DNA of 64,000 bases from Lachnospiraceae bacterium (GTDB lineage Bacteria; Bacillota; Clostridia; Lachnospirales; Lachnospiraceae): assembly GCA_031272985.1 (NCBI GenBank), contig JAISSU010000016.1, positions 124,001-188,000 on the forward strand. The letters are read 5' to 3'. Below the pieces are notes generated by a model, which searched no databases, was not told where the DNA came from, and saw nothing but the letters and a program-made list of their open reading frames with translations. This document shows positions 47,215-55,511 of the stretch, in pieces (position 1 is the first letter of the stretch; every line of letters begins with the position of its first letter). The position numbers were made by a program, and so were the translations under genes.

Positions 47215-48541
47215 GGAGCAATTCCTCCTCACCAAAACCGTTTCTCTTCTTTTTCCTAGACCTTATAATCAATACAATCACTACGATAATTGCAGCTATA
47301 ACCGCTAATCCGATAAGAATAGGTATCAGTCTTCCCGCTGAAAGAAAAGTCGGAGATTGTGCTTCGGACGGGTACTCTTCTCCCATACTTTCTGCCATCA
47401 ACATTTCTTCATCAAATGAATTATCAATGACTTCCAATTCAATTTCTTTTTTCTCTTCGGTTACATTTCCGCTTTCATCCTCATAGGACAAAGTAAGCGT
47501 AACCGGAGTAGTGCCGCCTTCTTTACCCACTAACATAGCATCGATTTGAGCTGTCGCACCTGAATCCACATTTCCTATAAAGTAAGTCGCATCCTCTATG
47601 GTAGGGCCGGTGAATTTTGCTTTGACATTAAGCAATTTTACTCGTCCCAGATTATATAAATCCAGCATCACATTACACTCGTCTCCCACATTCACAAAAG
47701 GTTCTCCCCCGTAGCTAATATCACCGAATTCATACCGAACTTCCTGCTTTACAGGTATTGAAATTTCTGAGTCCGCGGTGTAGGGTGAACCGTCCGCGTC
47801 CTCATATTGCATGTCTAACTTAATGCTGTAGGGCTTTTGCAATAAGTCTGCTTTCGCGTTTAATTCAATGGAAATATCAGCAGTAGCTCCCGCGTTTATC
47901 CTGTCGAGATAGATAGAATTAGAGCCGGAAGAAGGTATAAAAGCCGCCGAGGCAGTTTCTGCGTCAGCGCCCGCATCGGGGGTCGTCAGCGTAAAAAGCA
48001 TATTCTGAACTCTGGTACGTGAAGAAGTGTTCTTTAAATGAATGACAAGCTTAAAATTAGTTCCGGCTTTTACCTCAGCAGGGTCCGTTTCATATCCGGT
48101 AACAATTACTCGCGGAACCGATACCTGCGCTACTACATCTGAAGTACTCGCAAGCTGTATCGCCTGTCCGTTTGTTATGCTGCCCGAAGAAACAGGCGTT
48201 GTGTTCACGTTTTCCTGATCCGAAATATCTGTTGTTTGAATTACATCAGACTTCTTCGTAGTATCCGCAGCGGCGTCACCATTGCCGGTCGTATTCTTAT
48301 CTTCCGAAGCATCCTGGCCTGTGTTTGAATTTCCCGTAGATACTTGCGAATCATCGGCTTCTTGAGAGGACACACTCCCGGTGCTTCCCGTTTTCCCTGT
48401 GTTATCAGTATTTGTCGTACCGGTATTATTGGTATTTGAAGTCGGCGCCGCAAACGTCGAAATCGTAAGTATCGCCGTTATTATCACAATGAGCGGCAAT
48501 GCAACAAGTCTTTTAGTCTTCCCCATATTTTTGATATACAT
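47186..48541 (-). CDS. Surface protein with CARDB-like domains and C-terminal membrane anchor
   Basis: 451 residues. Signal peptide at about 6-32, a 100-residue low-complexity linker rich in Thr, Asn, Ser, Asp and Gly, two tandem Ig-like domains of the CARDB/NEW3 type (about 140-260 and 265-375; FKLVIHLKNTSSRTRVQN, CNVMLDLYNLGRVKLLN landmarks) and a C-terminal membrane helix (about 410-430) with a basic tail. It lies between ATPase and permease genes of the MacB-like system, and is therefore likely an accessory subunit exposed outside. Confidence 0.82.
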   Translation of the reverse strand: MYIKNMGKTKRLVALPLIVIITAILTISTFAAPTSNTNNTGTTNTDNTGKTGSTGSVSSQEADDSQVSTGNSNTGQDASEDKNTTGNGDAAADTTKKSDVIQTTDISDQENVNTTPVSSGSITNGQAIQLASTSDVVAQVSVPRVIVTGYETDPAEVKAGTNFKLVIHLKNTSSRTRVQNMLFTLTTPDAGADAETASAAFIPSSGSNSIYLDRINAGATADISIELNAKADLLQKPYSIKLDMQYEDADGSPYTADSEISIPVKQEVRYEFGDISYGGEPFVNVGDECNVMLDLYNLGRVKLLNVKAKFTGPTIEDATYFIGNVDSGATAQIDAMLVGKEGGTTPVTLTLSYEDESGNVTEEKKEIELEVIDNSFDEEMLMAESMGEEYPSEAQSPTFLSAGRLIPILIGLAVIAAIIVVIVLIIRSRKKKRNGFGEEELLREVDRYIED

Positions 48542-48564
48542 ATCCCTACCTCTTTTGAAATTAA

Positions 48565-49296
48565 TTAATAATTAGCAGATCTTCTGACCATTTCCGTTGG
48601 TTTAAACTTTCGTCCTTCCCTGATTCTTACAAATTTACCATCTCTGATTTCGAATATTCTGTCCGCATATTCCGCAAGATTCATATCATGCGTAACCATT
48701 ATCAATGTCTTATGTCTTTTGTTTACTATATCCCGCATCAGATTCATAACATCCTGCGATGTTCTGGAGTCTAAATTCCCTGTCGGCTCGTCCGCAAAAA
48801 TAATGTCAGGATCTACTATCAAAGCTCTCGCAATGCCGACTCTTTGCTGTTGTCCTCCGGACAATTGATTCGGCATGTGTCTCGCATGAGAGTCTAAATT
48901 CACAAGTTTCAGCATTTCCGCGGCTTTTTTTAATCTGACTGATTTTGAAACCCCCTGAAAACTCAAAGGCAATGCCGTATTCTCCAAAGCATTAAACGTG
49001 GACAACAGATGAAACGATTGGAATATAAATCCTACATGCTCGCGCCTAAATTGTACCAATTGATTTTCTTTTAGCTTTTCAATGCTCGTACCATGAATTC
49101 TAATGCTTCCCTTTGTAGGCTTTTCCAATCCCGCTAACATATTAAGCAATGTAGATTTTCCGGAACCGGAGGTGCCCACAATCGCGCAAAACTCACCCCG
49201 AAAGACATTAAAAGAAACTCCGTTCAATGCTCGGACTATTTCATCGCCGACTTTATATAGTTTATAAAGGTCCCTGACCTCAATTACTGCTTCCAT
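48565..49296 (-). CDS. ABC transporter ATP-binding protein, MacB/LolD type
   Basis: 243 residues. Walker A GTSGSGKST (about 40-48), Q-loop FIFQSFHL, signature LSGGQQQR, Walker B IIFADEPTG and the H-loop VTHD are all complete. First gene of the leftward three-gene operon ATPase-CARDB protein-permease; RBS AAGGAATTGT. Two direct TTTCTTAA repeats (plus-strand reading) about 85 bases upstream suggest control by an OmpR-type regulator. Confidence 0.93.
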   Translation of the reverse strand: MEAVIEVRDLYKLYKVGDEIVRALNGVSFNVFRGEFCAIVGTSGSGKSTLLNMLAGLEKPTKGSIRIHGTSIEKLKENQLVQFRREHVGFIFQSFHLLSTFNALENTALPLSFQGVSKSVRLKKAAEMLKLVNLDSHARHMPNQLSGGQQQRVGIARALIVDPDIIFADEPTGNLDSRTSQDVMNLMRDIVNKRHKTLIMVTHDMNLAEYADRIFEIRDGKFVRIREGRKFKPTEMVRRSANY

Positions 49297-49380
49297 ACAA
49301 TTCCTTGATTAATAAAATAAGTCTTGAATTTGTTAAATCTTTTTTATTGTACCATATAATAGGTAGCTGCAACAGTTTAA

Positions 49381-49399
49381 TTTCTTAAAACTTTCTTAA
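49381..49399 (-). promoter_or_regulatory. Paired TTAAGAAA direct repeats
   Basis: On the minus strand TTAAGAAA occurs twice at exactly 11-bp spacing (49392-49399 and 49381-49388), upstream of the MacB-like operon. Head-to-tail half-sites one helix turn apart are typical of OmpR/PhoB-family response regulators. Binding is inferred. Confidence 0.4.
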
Positions 49400-49444
49400 G
49401 TCGTTCTAAAGAAAAGGTTAAGTAAACTACATTCTTAGCAAATA

Positions 49445-49479
49445 AAAATGTCGGATCAATAGAAACAATCCGACATTTT
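49445..49479 (-). terminator. Terminator after tRNA-Met
   Basis: AAAATGTCGGAT (49445-49456) pairs with ATCCGACATTTT (49468-49479) around an 11-base loop. The stem ends in T-runs on both strands, so it could serve both directions; it lies 7 bases past the tRNA 3' end. Confidence 0.85.
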
Positions 49480-49485
49480 ACAAAG

Positions 49486-49559
49486 TAGCGGGAACTGGAT
49501 TTGAACCAGCGACACTGCGGGTATGAACCGCATGCTCTAGCCAACTGAGCTATCCCGCC
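49486..49559 (-). tRNA. tRNA-Met, elongator (anticodon CAT)
   Basis: Minus strand: acceptor GGCGGGA/TCCCGCT with a G1-U72 wobble and A73, D-arm AGCTCAGTTGGCTAGAGC, anticodon stem TGCGG/CCGCA with loop TTCATAC, T-arm GGTTCAAATCC. The anticodon stem lacks the three G-C pairs of initiators, and the ends match the B. subtilis elongator Met tRNA pattern. CCA not encoded. Confidence 0.93.
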
Positions 49560-49591
49560 AAATCGAAAGCCCTAAAAAAGCTCGCTTTCGG

Positions 49592-49621
49592 ATTATACTA
49601 TCAGTAAAGTTGTATTGTCAA
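49592..49621 (-). promoter_or_regulatory. Promoter of tRNA-Met
   Basis: On the minus strand TTGACA (49616-49621) and TATAAT (49592-49597), both perfect hexamers, with an 18-bp spacer, 32 bases before the tRNA. Confidence 0.85.
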
Positions 49622-49661
49622 TCGAAAATTTGAATTAATCTCCCGGCTTTTCGAAAAAAAC

Positions 49662-50627
49662 TTACTTAGTCAATAATACCCCGTCTTTATTGGTCTCACC
49701 GACAATATAATGCGGCCGCTTTTTAATCTCACGGAATATTCTGGACAGGTATTGCCCCAGAATACCCAGACAGAATAGCTGAATACTGCCGATAAAGGTG
49801 ATAATACAAATAATCGGAATCCAACCGGTGACCGGATTAGTAGCTATCAATTCCCACACGATGCAGACAATCAAAACCAAAAACGATATTACGGTGAAAA
49901 TAATCCCGCACCAAAAGGCCAGTGTCAGAGGCGCATAGGAAAAGTTAACGACATTATCAAGAGTGTATTTAACAAAAGAATTCAAATTCCATTTCGAGGA
50001 CGTGGTCTCGGTCATATGCTCTTCGTAGGAAAGCCAATAAGTCCGAAACCCTACCCAGTCATAAATGCTTTTTGAAAAACGGTCATACTCACCGAGGGCT
50101 AAAATCGCCTGAACCATCTGCCGACGCATAATCCGAAAATCCATTGCATCCTCTACCAACTCGTTTTCACTTATTTGGCCGATAATCATATTAGAGAGCT
50201 TTGAGTAGACGTTTTTATTATTGATCTCGTCATCCTTGCGAGATATTTTAGTAGCTACGCAATCATAAAGTCCGGATGAAAGAATCTTAAGCATCTTCGG
50301 CAATAGATTCCTCGGTTCCTTCATATTAAGAGACATTAAAGCAATATAGTCGCCGTCCGAATTCGCAAAGCCCGCGTATAAAGAAGCCTCTTTCCCGAAA
50401 TGTCTCGAAAAAGTGATGTACTCAATACGCTTGTCACGTCGCGTCATCTCACGTAGCACCCTCAGCGTTTTATCTTGAGAACCATCGTCAATAAACAAAA
50501 CCTTAAACTGATAATCGGTGAGCTTTGACATAATTGGGTGAATTTCCTCAAGAAAGGTCGGAATATCCCCCTGTTCATTGTAGCAGGGGACCACTATGGT
50601 CACCCGCTCCTTTTTCATCGCTTCCAT
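49662..50627 (-). CDS. GtrB/DPMS-like family 2 glycosyltransferase lacking the DxD motif
   Basis: 321 residues with a GT-A domain (VPCYNEQGDI, FIDDGSQDKT, SRHFGKEASLYAGF) and two C-terminal membrane helices (about 230-255 and 265-290), the layout of polyprenyl-phosphate glycosyltransferases such as GtrB. The metal-binding MDADLQDP motif of the family reads MSLNMKEP (Ser99, Asn101), so both Asp of DxD are gone. The DNA reads cleanly (50325-50333). It may be inactive, use another metal site, or have a different role. RBS GAGGTATCGTA. Confidence 0.85.
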   Translation of the reverse strand: MEAMKKERVTIVVPCYNEQGDIPTFLEEIHPIMSKLTDYQFKVLFIDDGSQDKTLRVLREMTRRDKRIEYITFSRHFGKEASLYAGFANSDGDYIALMSLNMKEPRNLLPKMLKILSSGLYDCVATKISRKDDEINNKNVYSKLSNMIIGQISENELVEDAMDFRIMRRQMVQAILALGEYDRFSKSIYDWVGFRTYWLSYEEHMTETTSSKWNLNSFVKYTLDNVVNFSYAPLTLAFWCGIIFTVISFLVLIVCIVWELIATNPVTGWIPIICIITFIGSIQLFCLGILGQYLSRIFREIKKRPHYIVGETNKDGVLLTK

Positions 50628-50703
50628 TACGATACCTCATCGCCTGTTGATTAGAGAAAACATACCGCATTTTTGATAAAAAGTCAACAAGCGCGTTAAG
50701 GCT

Positions 50704-50873
50704 TCATTTCGACTTCTGCGGCGAGAAGGCTTTAGTGAGAATGGAAATCCCCTGAAACTTAACTAAGCCAAGTAAACGAAGTGCGGGACCGCTGGGTCTT
50801 TTTACACCTCTTTCCCATTCCGAAACCGTATTCTTAGAAACATTTAAATAATGGGCAAATGCGGATTGAAAAC
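50704..50873 (-). pseudogene. Remnant of a NadS/HigA-type HTH antitoxin
   Basis: On the minus strand an open stretch of about 55 codons reads QSAFAHYLNVSKNTVSEWE and RGVKRPSGPALRLL, the second half of the HTH_3 domain of NadS/HigA-like antitoxins (VSKNTVSEWERG plus PSGPALRLL are diagnostic). It ends at TGA 50706-50704. Upstream a TAA interrupts it just before the first helix, no start codon is available, and no toxin gene is adjacent, so the gene is broken at its 5' end. Confidence 0.7.
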
Positions 50874-51006
50874 ATTATCGCAAAACATTAATATTTTCAA
50901 TATCATTTTTAATAATAAACTGCAATAGACTACAATTTTTGCGATTGTTTTTTCCGGAAGCCATAAGCATCTTGCCTATCAAACGATTAATTATAATGAA
51001 ACAAAC

Positions 51007-51035
51007 TTGACATTGAACGCTTAAATGGGTACTGT
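51007..51035 (+). promoter_or_regulatory. Promoter of the SDR gene
   Basis: TTGACA (51007-51012), 17-bp spacer, TACTGT (51030-51035); 65 bases before the ATG. Confidence 0.5.
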
Positions 51036-51100
51036 TTTAGCCACAGACAATAAAATAATTTTACTCTTAAGAATCCTGATTTTATTGCAAGGGGGTAATC

Positions 51101-51868
51101 ATGGTAGTTTCAATTGTTACTGGCGCGTCGTCCGGAATCGGGCGTGAATTCGCCAAATGTGTTTCAAATGAATTTCCGGCGGATGAAATGTGGCTAATTT
51201 CTCGCAGGAGAGACAGGCTTATTGAATTAGAAAAAGAACTTGGCTGCAAATGCCGCATTTTTGCAATGGATTTAACATTACCCGATTCTTTGATGAAATT
51301 GCAGATTCTGCTGAAATTGACTAACGCCGAAGTGTCTACCTTAGTCAATGCCTCAGGAATCGGACGTTTCGCTCTTTCAACCGAAGTAAGCAGCGAAATC
51401 AACGACCGGATGATTGACTTAAATGTTAAAGCCCTGACGCATATTTGCTTTATGTGCATTCCTTATATGAAAGCAGGTTCGTCTATCATCAACATGGGCT
51501 CACTATCATCGTTTCAGCCGGTTCCCTATATCAATGTCTATGGTTCCACAAAAGCTTATGTGCTAAGTTTTACCCGCGCATTAAATGTGGAATTAAAATC
51601 AAGAGGGATTCGCTGCATTTGTGTTTGCCCCGGTTGGGTAAAAACTGAATTCTTTGATCACGCTATCAGTGATAATAACGCGATCACTTACTTTAATAAA
51701 CTGCGTGAGCCTGCGCCTGTAGCAAAAAAAGCCATGAAAGACTTAAAAAAAGGCAAGGACCTCACAATTTACGGTCTGTCCGAACGCATACAGGTCCTCG
51801 CCACAAAATTGTTTTCGCATAAATTTGTCATGAAAGTATGGATGAAGCAACAGGGACATGACAGCTAA
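51101..51868 (+). CDS. Short-chain dehydrogenase/reductase (SDR)
   Basis: 255 residues of the classical SDR fold: cofactor motif TGASSGIG (7-14), N-A-S-G in place of NNAG, catalytic Ser in INMGSLSS and the YGSTK Tyr/Lys pair, then CPGWVKTEF. The Arg pair in SRRRDRL suggests NADP(H). The C-terminal part resembles clostridial SDRs annotated for short-chain alcohols, but the substrate is unknown. Starts after AAGGGGGTAATC; convergent with the thioredoxin-like lipoprotein gene, 22 bases apart. Confidence 0.88.
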   Translation: MVVSIVTGASSGIGREFAKCVSNEFPADEMWLISRRRDRLIELEKELGCKCRIFAMDLTLPDSLMKLQILLKLTNAEVSTLVNASGIGRFALSTEVSSEINDRMIDLNVKALTHICFMCIPYMKAGSSIINMGSLSSFQPVPYINVYGSTKAYVLSFTRALNVELKSRGIRCICVCPGWVKTEFFDHAISDNNAITYFNKLREPAPVAKKAMKDLKKGKDLTIYGLSERIQVLATKLFSHKFVMKVWMKQQGHDS

Positions 51869-51890
51869 CAGTTCCTTTTTGTGTCGGCCA

Positions 51891-52382
51891 TTATTTATTT
51901 TGAGAAAGAAAATCATGAATATCTTCATCTGAAACCATAACATCAGATGGGATCTCAAGGCTTCTTTCCATTGTTTCTCCCACGAAATATGCAAAATGAG
52001 GTACAAAACGGATTTCATACTTATCCCGAAAGCTCATAAGTTCTGCGTTGCTATCCTCATATGGAAACATACTGTCAAGATAGTAAACCTTTGTACCCTC
52101 TTCTAAAATGTGTTCTGCCAAAAGACAAACAAAAATCCGGCAATACTCGCAAGATGACCTACCGGTATATAGTAGGAAGTCTTCTCCGTTTTCCTGCATC
52201 GATTCAATGTCCTGGACTGTAACTTCAGCAAAATGACCTACAATTTCATTATATTCTTCCTCTGAAATCAATGCATTGTCAGATAAAGTTACGGTTGTAC
52301 ACCCGTTTATTGATAATAACATACTAATCAATAATACCAGGATAATCATTTTATCGCTTAGTCTCCCGTAATTCTTACGCAT
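51891..52382 (-). CDS. Thioredoxin-like lipoprotein, bacteriocin-accessory (PedC/BrcD-like)
   Basis: 163 residues. A signal peptide ends in the lipobox LSINGC (Cys28), so it should be a lipoprotein facing outward. A thioredoxin-like fold follows with Cys78-x-x-Cys81 (SSCEYCRIF) and the cis-Pro loop RFVPHFAYF. This pattern matches PedC/BrcD bacteriocin transport accessory proteins that help disulfide formation. ATG 52382 preferred over GTG 52394, because AGGAGG directly abuts the GTG. Last gene of the leftward C39 exporter operon, one base after the ATPase. Confidence 0.82.
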   Translation of the reverse strand: MRKNYGRLSDKMIILVLLISMLLSINGCTTVTLSDNALISEEEYNEIVGHFAEVTVQDIESMQENGEDFLLYTGRSSCEYCRIFVCLLAEHILEEGTKVYYLDSMFPYEDSNAELMSFRDKYEIRFVPHFAYFVGETMERSLEIPSDVMVSDEDIHDFLSQNK

Positions 52383-52383
52383 A

Positions 52384-53061
52384 TTATTGCCCACCCTCCT
52401 GTGATACTATTCTTCCGTCTTCCATCCTAATAATACGTGAGCAATGATTGGCCACGCGCTCATCATGAGTGACGATAATCAAAGTTTGATGGTACTCCTG
52501 ATTCGCTTTTATTAATAACGCAACGATATCTTCTCCTGTTTTTGAGTCAAGATTTCCGGTAGGTTCATCAGCTAGAAGAATAGCCGGTTTTGATATTAAA
52601 GCACGTCCTATTGCAACTCGCTGTTGCTGGCCTCCTGATAACTGTGACGGCAAAAAAGTCTTTCGCTCATCAAGCCCCATGTCCTTTAATAACTCATCTA
52701 AAGGAAAGGCTGGCTTTTTCTTTGCTAACAAAAGTGGCAGAACAATATTCTCTTCCACACTAAGCACAGGTAATAGATTGAAAAACTGATAAATCATTCC
52801 AATATTATTTCGTCGAAAGGTAGTCATTTTTGAGTCATTCATTTGATACAAATCTTCACCAAGGATTGAAACGATTCCTGTTGTCGGGGCTTCAATACCG
52901 CCAAGAACGTGAAGAAGTGTGGATTTTCCACAGCCGGACGGCCCAATTATCGCTAACATTTCACTTTTATTAATTGATAGGCTAACATCACACAGCGCTT
53001 TTACGGGGTTTTCTTCTGTTCCGAATGTTTTTGATACATTTTGTGTTTTCAATATCTCCAT
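52384..53061 (-). CDS. ABC transporter ATP-binding protein of the peptide locus
   Basis: 225 residues, MacB/LolD/BceA-type ATPase: Walker A GPSGCGKST, signature LSGGQQQR, Walker B ILLADEPTG, H-loop VTHD. ATG 53061 is preferred since AGGAG lies 6 bases before it and abuts the earlier ATG 53067. It pairs with the 801-residue permease 9 bases upstream. In bacteriocin loci such pairs often give self-immunity. Confidence 0.93.
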   Translation of the reverse strand: MEILKTQNVSKTFGTEENPVKALCDVSLSINKSEMLAIIGPSGCGKSTLLHVLGGIEAPTTGIVSILGEDLYQMNDSKMTTFRRNNIGMIYQFFNLLPVLSVEENIVLPLLLAKKKPAFPLDELLKDMGLDERKTFLPSQLSGGQQQRVAIGRALISKPAILLADEPTGNLDSKTGEDIVALLIKANQEYHQTLIIVTHDERVANHCSRIIRMEDGRIVSQEGGQ

Positions 53062-53070
53062 ATTCATCTC

Positions 53071-55476
53071 CTATAAATTCTCATTTTTCAGAGCCTCGGC
53101 TATACTTATCGATTTCAGTCCTAACATAGATATGAGGGCAACTGGAATTAACACTAAAACAAGTGAAGCATACACAACACCTATCCAATTCCAAGGAATG
53201 AGAATTTCAATAGCTGCTTGTTGCCTCAACTCAAGAAACTGCAACAGCATCAAGAATCCGCCAATAATTGCTCCTATCACCCCTGCAACACCAAATTGAA
53301 ACAATAATTCCTGTAATTGAACCTGAAATAACTGAATGCTATTCATTCCTAATGACCTCAAGACCGAAAACTCTCGTTCCCTTAAGATTAGTCTTGTTCG
53401 CACATAATTAAGGCTACCAATTAGAGCAAATAACAGCGCCATAACAATACTTCCGGTTATAAAGAACAGTTTGAGGATTTTCGACGGATCGCGGTATCGT
53501 TCATTTTGTAAAATGTTTTTATTCCCATATTCCCATGCATTACTTTCATTAGAATATTCACTAATATTATTGTAAGCAGCATCCTTCAATGTTGATTCTT
53601 CAAGCGCCTTTCTGACAGAAACTTGCAATTGCGCTTCGGATACATTTGAATGACTGTTTATAAAGACATAGTTTTCGACAGGCGAGTATGAGCGATACAT
53701 CAATGAATTCGTTTGAGCAGGCATTCTTCCATATGCAGCCGAAATACTATCTTCCCGAAGAAACTGGTTAAATTTTTGCATAGGCATATAAATGTTGATT
53801 GTAGCGTCATAGTTTTGGTTATATCCATCCATTTTTTGATATAATTCATCAGGAAGAATCGGAACAGGTGAAGCCTCTTTTGTAGTACCCACAATAAAGA
53901 TTTCAGCTGAACACAGAGTATCAGCGTAAGCAATACTGCCTGCTACCCATAAATCGCCATACTTCCCGAACAATATGTCTGTTGTTTTGCACTTAATAGG
54001 TTTAAGAATGCTTTGAAACGAGGGCTCTTCGAAATGACTATCCTGAATCAGCACATAGTCTTCAACGATAGCAGGGTACACTCCGTCTTCAGGCAAGGAA
54101 TACTCACCTTCTATGCCGGCGATATACTCCAAGAAAAGCCGTTCTTCAATACCGATTATGCAGACATTTACACCATAATACGATTTGTCATCAGTTGTCA
54201 AACCGTCAATAGTCACAGGGTTATATGCTCCTAAACCATAAAGCCTGAACGATAGTAAATCATCTCTTATGCAACTTTTATCGAAAAGTACGTCACCTAA
54301 GTGAAGGACTCTTACAAGTTTAGAGTCACTTGTTTCAGGAAGATTATAAATGCTCACATTAGTATTATCTAAGACATCCTCGTCATCGCTGAAAATTGTA
54401 ATCCAAGCATCAGCTTGAGTTTTTGTTCGTCGATCTTGTATAAAATATGTGCCTTTTGCAATTTGCTGATAAACGTAGCCATTGATAGCCATAACAATGA
54501 CAGCAGTCAGAAGCAGTACCATTGAAATAGTTCTCTTGTAGTTGTAGAATATGTTTCTTAAAGCAAGCTTCATCCCAAAAAATCTCTTTGTTATTATTTG
54601 TCCAAAATACTTATAGGTTTGACTTTTATCGCGGAACCCATTCAGTAAATCCATTACCTGAACTTTTCTGGCTGATAAAGCAGGTCTAAGTGCCCCAAAT
54701 ACAATCGAAACGATACTTACCAAGACTGCTAATAATAGCGCTTCCCAATGAAAGAATAGTCGCAACTTTTCAATATTCATCAGGTTTTCTATTTTGTTAC
54801 AGAAAACATAATAACATGCAACAAAGCCTAAAGTGCCTATTAACAATCCAATGCCTAATCCTATGCCTCCTAAAATGCCCGCTTCTCCCATTATGTATTC
54901 AAATTTTTGAAATGGCGAAGCATAAACGCAGGACAAGAGTCCTATTTCTCTTCTTTTTTGGAGATAAGTCAAAGCGAAAGAGGTATAAATAAAATATGCC
55001 AGTAGTAACAATAATAGTGCCATTAACGAAAGCGCAAAAGTCCGTATTGATAGCACTGTTGTATTATCAAGTGATAGCCCGTAAAATTCCAATAAATCAA
55101 AGTGGTAAGAAATATTATCTTCGTTTTTTGACATTTCAATTTCGTCAGCAAGATTTTGAATATCTTGAAAGAACTGACGATTAACTTTTATTAAAGCAAT
55201 TTTAACGTCATAAAGCTGATTATTCTCATGTCTATTACTCGATAGAACTCGCGGGTCTTCAGAAACCTTGTCGGCTTGCTCGGCACTGAGATCATGAAAG
55301 CAAACTTGCCACTCTCCATTGTTCTGAATCTCTATTTCTTTCATAAAATCAGTTGTCCAAAACAGGCCTAGTGCAACAAATGTATATATTGCAACAGCAA
55401 CGGCGATGTTCACTATTGTCCGCCTTGTTCTTTTTTTGTTGAGCTTAATACTTTTAATTATAAGTTTTACTAACAT
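53071..55476 (-). CDS. Large FtsX-type ABC permease (two FtsX repeats)
   Basis: 801 residues with the 4+4 membrane helix layout: a helix at about 22-44 and three at about 145-270 enclosing a small outer domain; then a helix at about 318-338, an outer domain of about 330 residues, and three C-terminal helices (about 670-790) with the FtsX motif REREFSVLRSLGMN. Partner of the ATPase at 52384. Such permeases export peptides or confer resistance to them. GAAAGGAAAAC precedes the ATG. AT-rich relative to the housekeeping genes. Confidence 0.88.
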   Translation of the reverse strand: MLVKLIIKSIKLNKKRTRRTIVNIAVAVAIYTFVALGLFWTTDFMKEIEIQNNGEWQVCFHDLSAEQADKVSEDPRVLSSNRHENNQLYDVKIALIKVNRQFFQDIQNLADEIEMSKNEDNISYHFDLLEFYGLSLDNTTVLSIRTFALSLMALLLLLLAYFIYTSFALTYLQKRREIGLLSCVYASPFQKFEYIMGEAGILGGIGLGIGLLIGTLGFVACYYVFCNKIENLMNIEKLRLFFHWEALLLAVLVSIVSIVFGALRPALSARKVQVMDLLNGFRDKSQTYKYFGQIITKRFFGMKLALRNIFYNYKRTISMVLLLTAVIVMAINGYVYQQIAKGTYFIQDRRTKTQADAWITIFSDDEDVLDNTNVSIYNLPETSDSKLVRVLHLGDVLFDKSCIRDDLLSFRLYGLGAYNPVTIDGLTTDDKSYYGVNVCIIGIEERLFLEYIAGIEGEYSLPEDGVYPAIVEDYVLIQDSHFEEPSFQSILKPIKCKTTDILFGKYGDLWVAGSIAYADTLCSAEIFIVGTTKEASPVPILPDELYQKMDGYNQNYDATINIYMPMQKFNQFLREDSISAAYGRMPAQTNSLMYRSYSPVENYVFINSHSNVSEAQLQVSVRKALEESTLKDAAYNNISEYSNESNAWEYGNKNILQNERYRDPSKILKLFFITGSIVMALLFALIGSLNYVRTRLILREREFSVLRSLGMNSIQLFQVQLQELLFQFGVAGVIGAIIGGFLMLLQFLELRQQAAIEILIPWNWIGVVYASLVLVLIPVALISMLGLKSISIAEALKNENL

Positions 55477-55511
55477 GTTTTCCTTTCATAATATTAAAAT
55501 GGTTGAGATAT

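Larger units (their letters stand above)
50628..51100. other. Gene-poor gap before the SDR gene
   Basis: Contains the antitoxin-like pseudogene at 50704-50873 and the SDR promoter at 51007-51035. The remaining bases (50874-51006) are AT-rich and I see no gene, repeat or RNA structure there. Confidence 0.6.

Noticed and set aside
49486..49559. Initiator tRNA-fMet or tRNA-Ile(CAT)
   Set aside because: The anticodon stem lacks three consecutive G-C pairs of initiators and the overall sequence fits the elongator Met pattern; Ile2 is less likely but not formally excluded.
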